Part shown: one piece after another, positions 63,342 to 64,000 of the stretch
How positions within the stretch are numbered: position 1 is the stretch's first letter
How the letters are laid out: each line of letters starts with the position of its first letter
Translations under genes and position numbers: made by a program
Source of the DNA: CBDANZ01 sp965197865
Lineage (GTDB): Bacteria > Acidobacteriota > Vicinamibacteria > Vicinamibacterales > CAVVIG01
Reading direction: 5' to 3'
Assembly (NCBI GenBank): GCA_965197865.1
Contig: CBDANZ010000002.1
Coordinates: 62,001 to 126,000, forward strand
DNA length: 64,000 nucleotides
The notes under the pieces: generated by a model
The model's database searches: none
What the model saw: only the letters and a program-made list of their open reading frames with translations
What the model was told of the DNA's origin: nothing

Positions 63342-63956
63342 ATGCAGGACTCTACGACCAAGACGGCCGCCGGCGGAAGGCTGCCGACGTTCGGGCCGGA
63401 CACGATCGAAACCCTGATGCGGGCGCGGGTGCGGACCACGATCGAGGCCATCGTGCAGGAAGAACTCGATGCGGCGTTGGGCGCGGCGAAGTCGGCGCGC
63501 GTCGGTGAGACGCGCCAGGGCTACCGTCACGGGAGTCGCGAGCGGACGCTGACGACCAGCCTGGAGCCGGCGACGATCCCGATGCCCCGCGCGCGGATTC
63601 AGGCGGCTGACGGCACAACCGCGGAGTGGCGCAGTGCGCCGGTCACGCGCTATCAGCGGCGGACCGTGCGTGTAGACGAGATGATCCTGGGCGTGTATTT
63701 GGCGGGCACGAATACGCGGCGCATCAAGGGCGCCCTCGCCCCGCTGCTGCGGAATGGGCCCCTCTCGAAAGATGCCGTATCGTGGCTCGTGGGTCGGCGG
63801 CGCGAGGACTTCGACACGTGGCGCAGTCGCGACCTGGCCGACGAGGACATTCGCTACGTGTTCATGGATGGGTGGTATCCCAAGGTGCGGATCGGCGGTC
63901 GACGTGCGCGGGTGCCGGTGCTAAAGCGCTTTTCAAATAGGCCTTGTACCACCTAG
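63342..63956 (+). CDS. IS256-family transposase, C-terminally truncated
   Basis: Starts at 63342 after GGAGG (MQDSTTKT). N-terminal half of a Mutator transposase: EELDAALGAAKSARVGETRQGYRHGSRER (in parts), NTRRIKGALAPLL, LSKDAVSWLVGRR, then IRYVFMDGWYPKVRIGG with the first catalytic Asp. After ARVPVLKRFSN the frame ends within about 10 residues, where the family continues for another 200 or so; the second and third acidic residues are missing. It differs from the IS256 at 7.8 kb. Non-functional. Confidence 0.8.
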   Translation: MQDSTTKTAAGGRLPTFGPDTIETLMRARVRTTIEAIVQEELDAALGAAKSARVGETRQGYRHGSRERTLTTSLEPATIPMPRARIQAADGTTAEWRSAPVTRYQRRTVRVDEMILGVYLAGTNTRRIKGALAPLLRNGPLSKDAVSWLVGRRREDFDTWRSRDLADEDIRYVFMDGWYPKVRIGGRRARVPVLKRFSNRPCTT

Positions 63957-64000
63957 GGCGGTCGTGGTACTTCTGCGCGCACTGATGTCGGAGGACCGAT

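Overview
The window is 64 kb of high-GC bacterial chromosome. Gene content points to Acidobacteriota, probably the Vicinamibacteria: a MoxR/DUF58/BatA/DUF4159 cluster, secreted TldD/PmbA proteins, AMIN-type amidases, DUF4175, DUF3014, DUF5916 and peptidase-MA/TolB/barrel proteins. That assignment rests on recalled family distribution, not on a marker-gene search. The sequence mixes a conserved, densely packed housekeeping core (about 13.1-46.5 kb) with two accessory, mobile-element-rich, gene-decaying flanks (about 2.2-13.1 kb and 46.7-64 kb).

Left flank (1-13.1 kb): a partial fumarylacetoacetate-hydrolase gene and a two-module lipocalin-like lipoprotein are followed by an apparent old genomic island. 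It is bounded by a 49-bp 3' fragment of tRNA-Pro (2238-2286) and the intact tRNA-Pro(TGG) (13058-13134), with a decayed tyrosine integrase beside the intact tRNA. Inside are a secreted amidase-signature enzyme, a Tat-exported limonene-epoxide-hydrolase-like protein, a DinB protein, a complete IS256 element, several broken genes (sialidase-like, lipoprotein, truncated HTH protein) and an inactivated IS110-family element.

Core (13.1-46.5 kb): a leftward operon 25.9 to 14.1 kb encodes VWA membrane protein, caspase/legumain-like protein, DUF4159, MoxR, DUF58, BatA-type VWA protein and DUF4175. This is a MoxR-chaperone/VWA envelope system, followed by a separate alpha/beta hydrolase gene. rdgB starts divergently from it and converges on rph across a hairpin. 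A second leftward operon runs secreted TldD, secreted TldE-like protein, AMIN/Amidase_3, GerMN protein, rph. Then come a MatC-like transporter, remains of a Fe-S oxidoreductase and of an AbiEii-type toxin module, a head-to-head enoyl-CoA hydratase/CoA-transferase pair, an OxlT-like MFS carrier, an exported isoaspartyl methyltransferase, an AsmA gene interrupted by an amber codon, a copper/haem lipoprotein cluster and a DUF3014 protein.

Right flank (46.7-64 kb): a frameshifted CDGSH protein, a second and intact IS110 copy, a second tRNA-anchored site (47-bp tRNA-Lys fragment at 50580 and intact tRNA-Lys at 53302) with a truncated integrase, an IS1182/IS5-like element, two tRNA-Arg genes, an IS5 element, a GmrSD-type (DUF262/HNH) gene split by a 3.4-kb segment carrying a metallopeptidase/propeller/barrel gene, an IS6-like element in a Calx-beta gene, a DUF5916 outer-membrane protein and a truncated IS256 transposase.

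The most notable structure is a nested mobile element present twice (10474-12007 and 47668-49214). A small palindromic MITE with 22-bp ends has an IS110-family element inserted at the same nucleotide of its terminal repeat, but in opposite ends of the MITE in the two copies. This suggests sequence-guided (bridge-RNA type) insertion into a MITE end whose sequence is shared with the nearby IS1182/IS5-like element.
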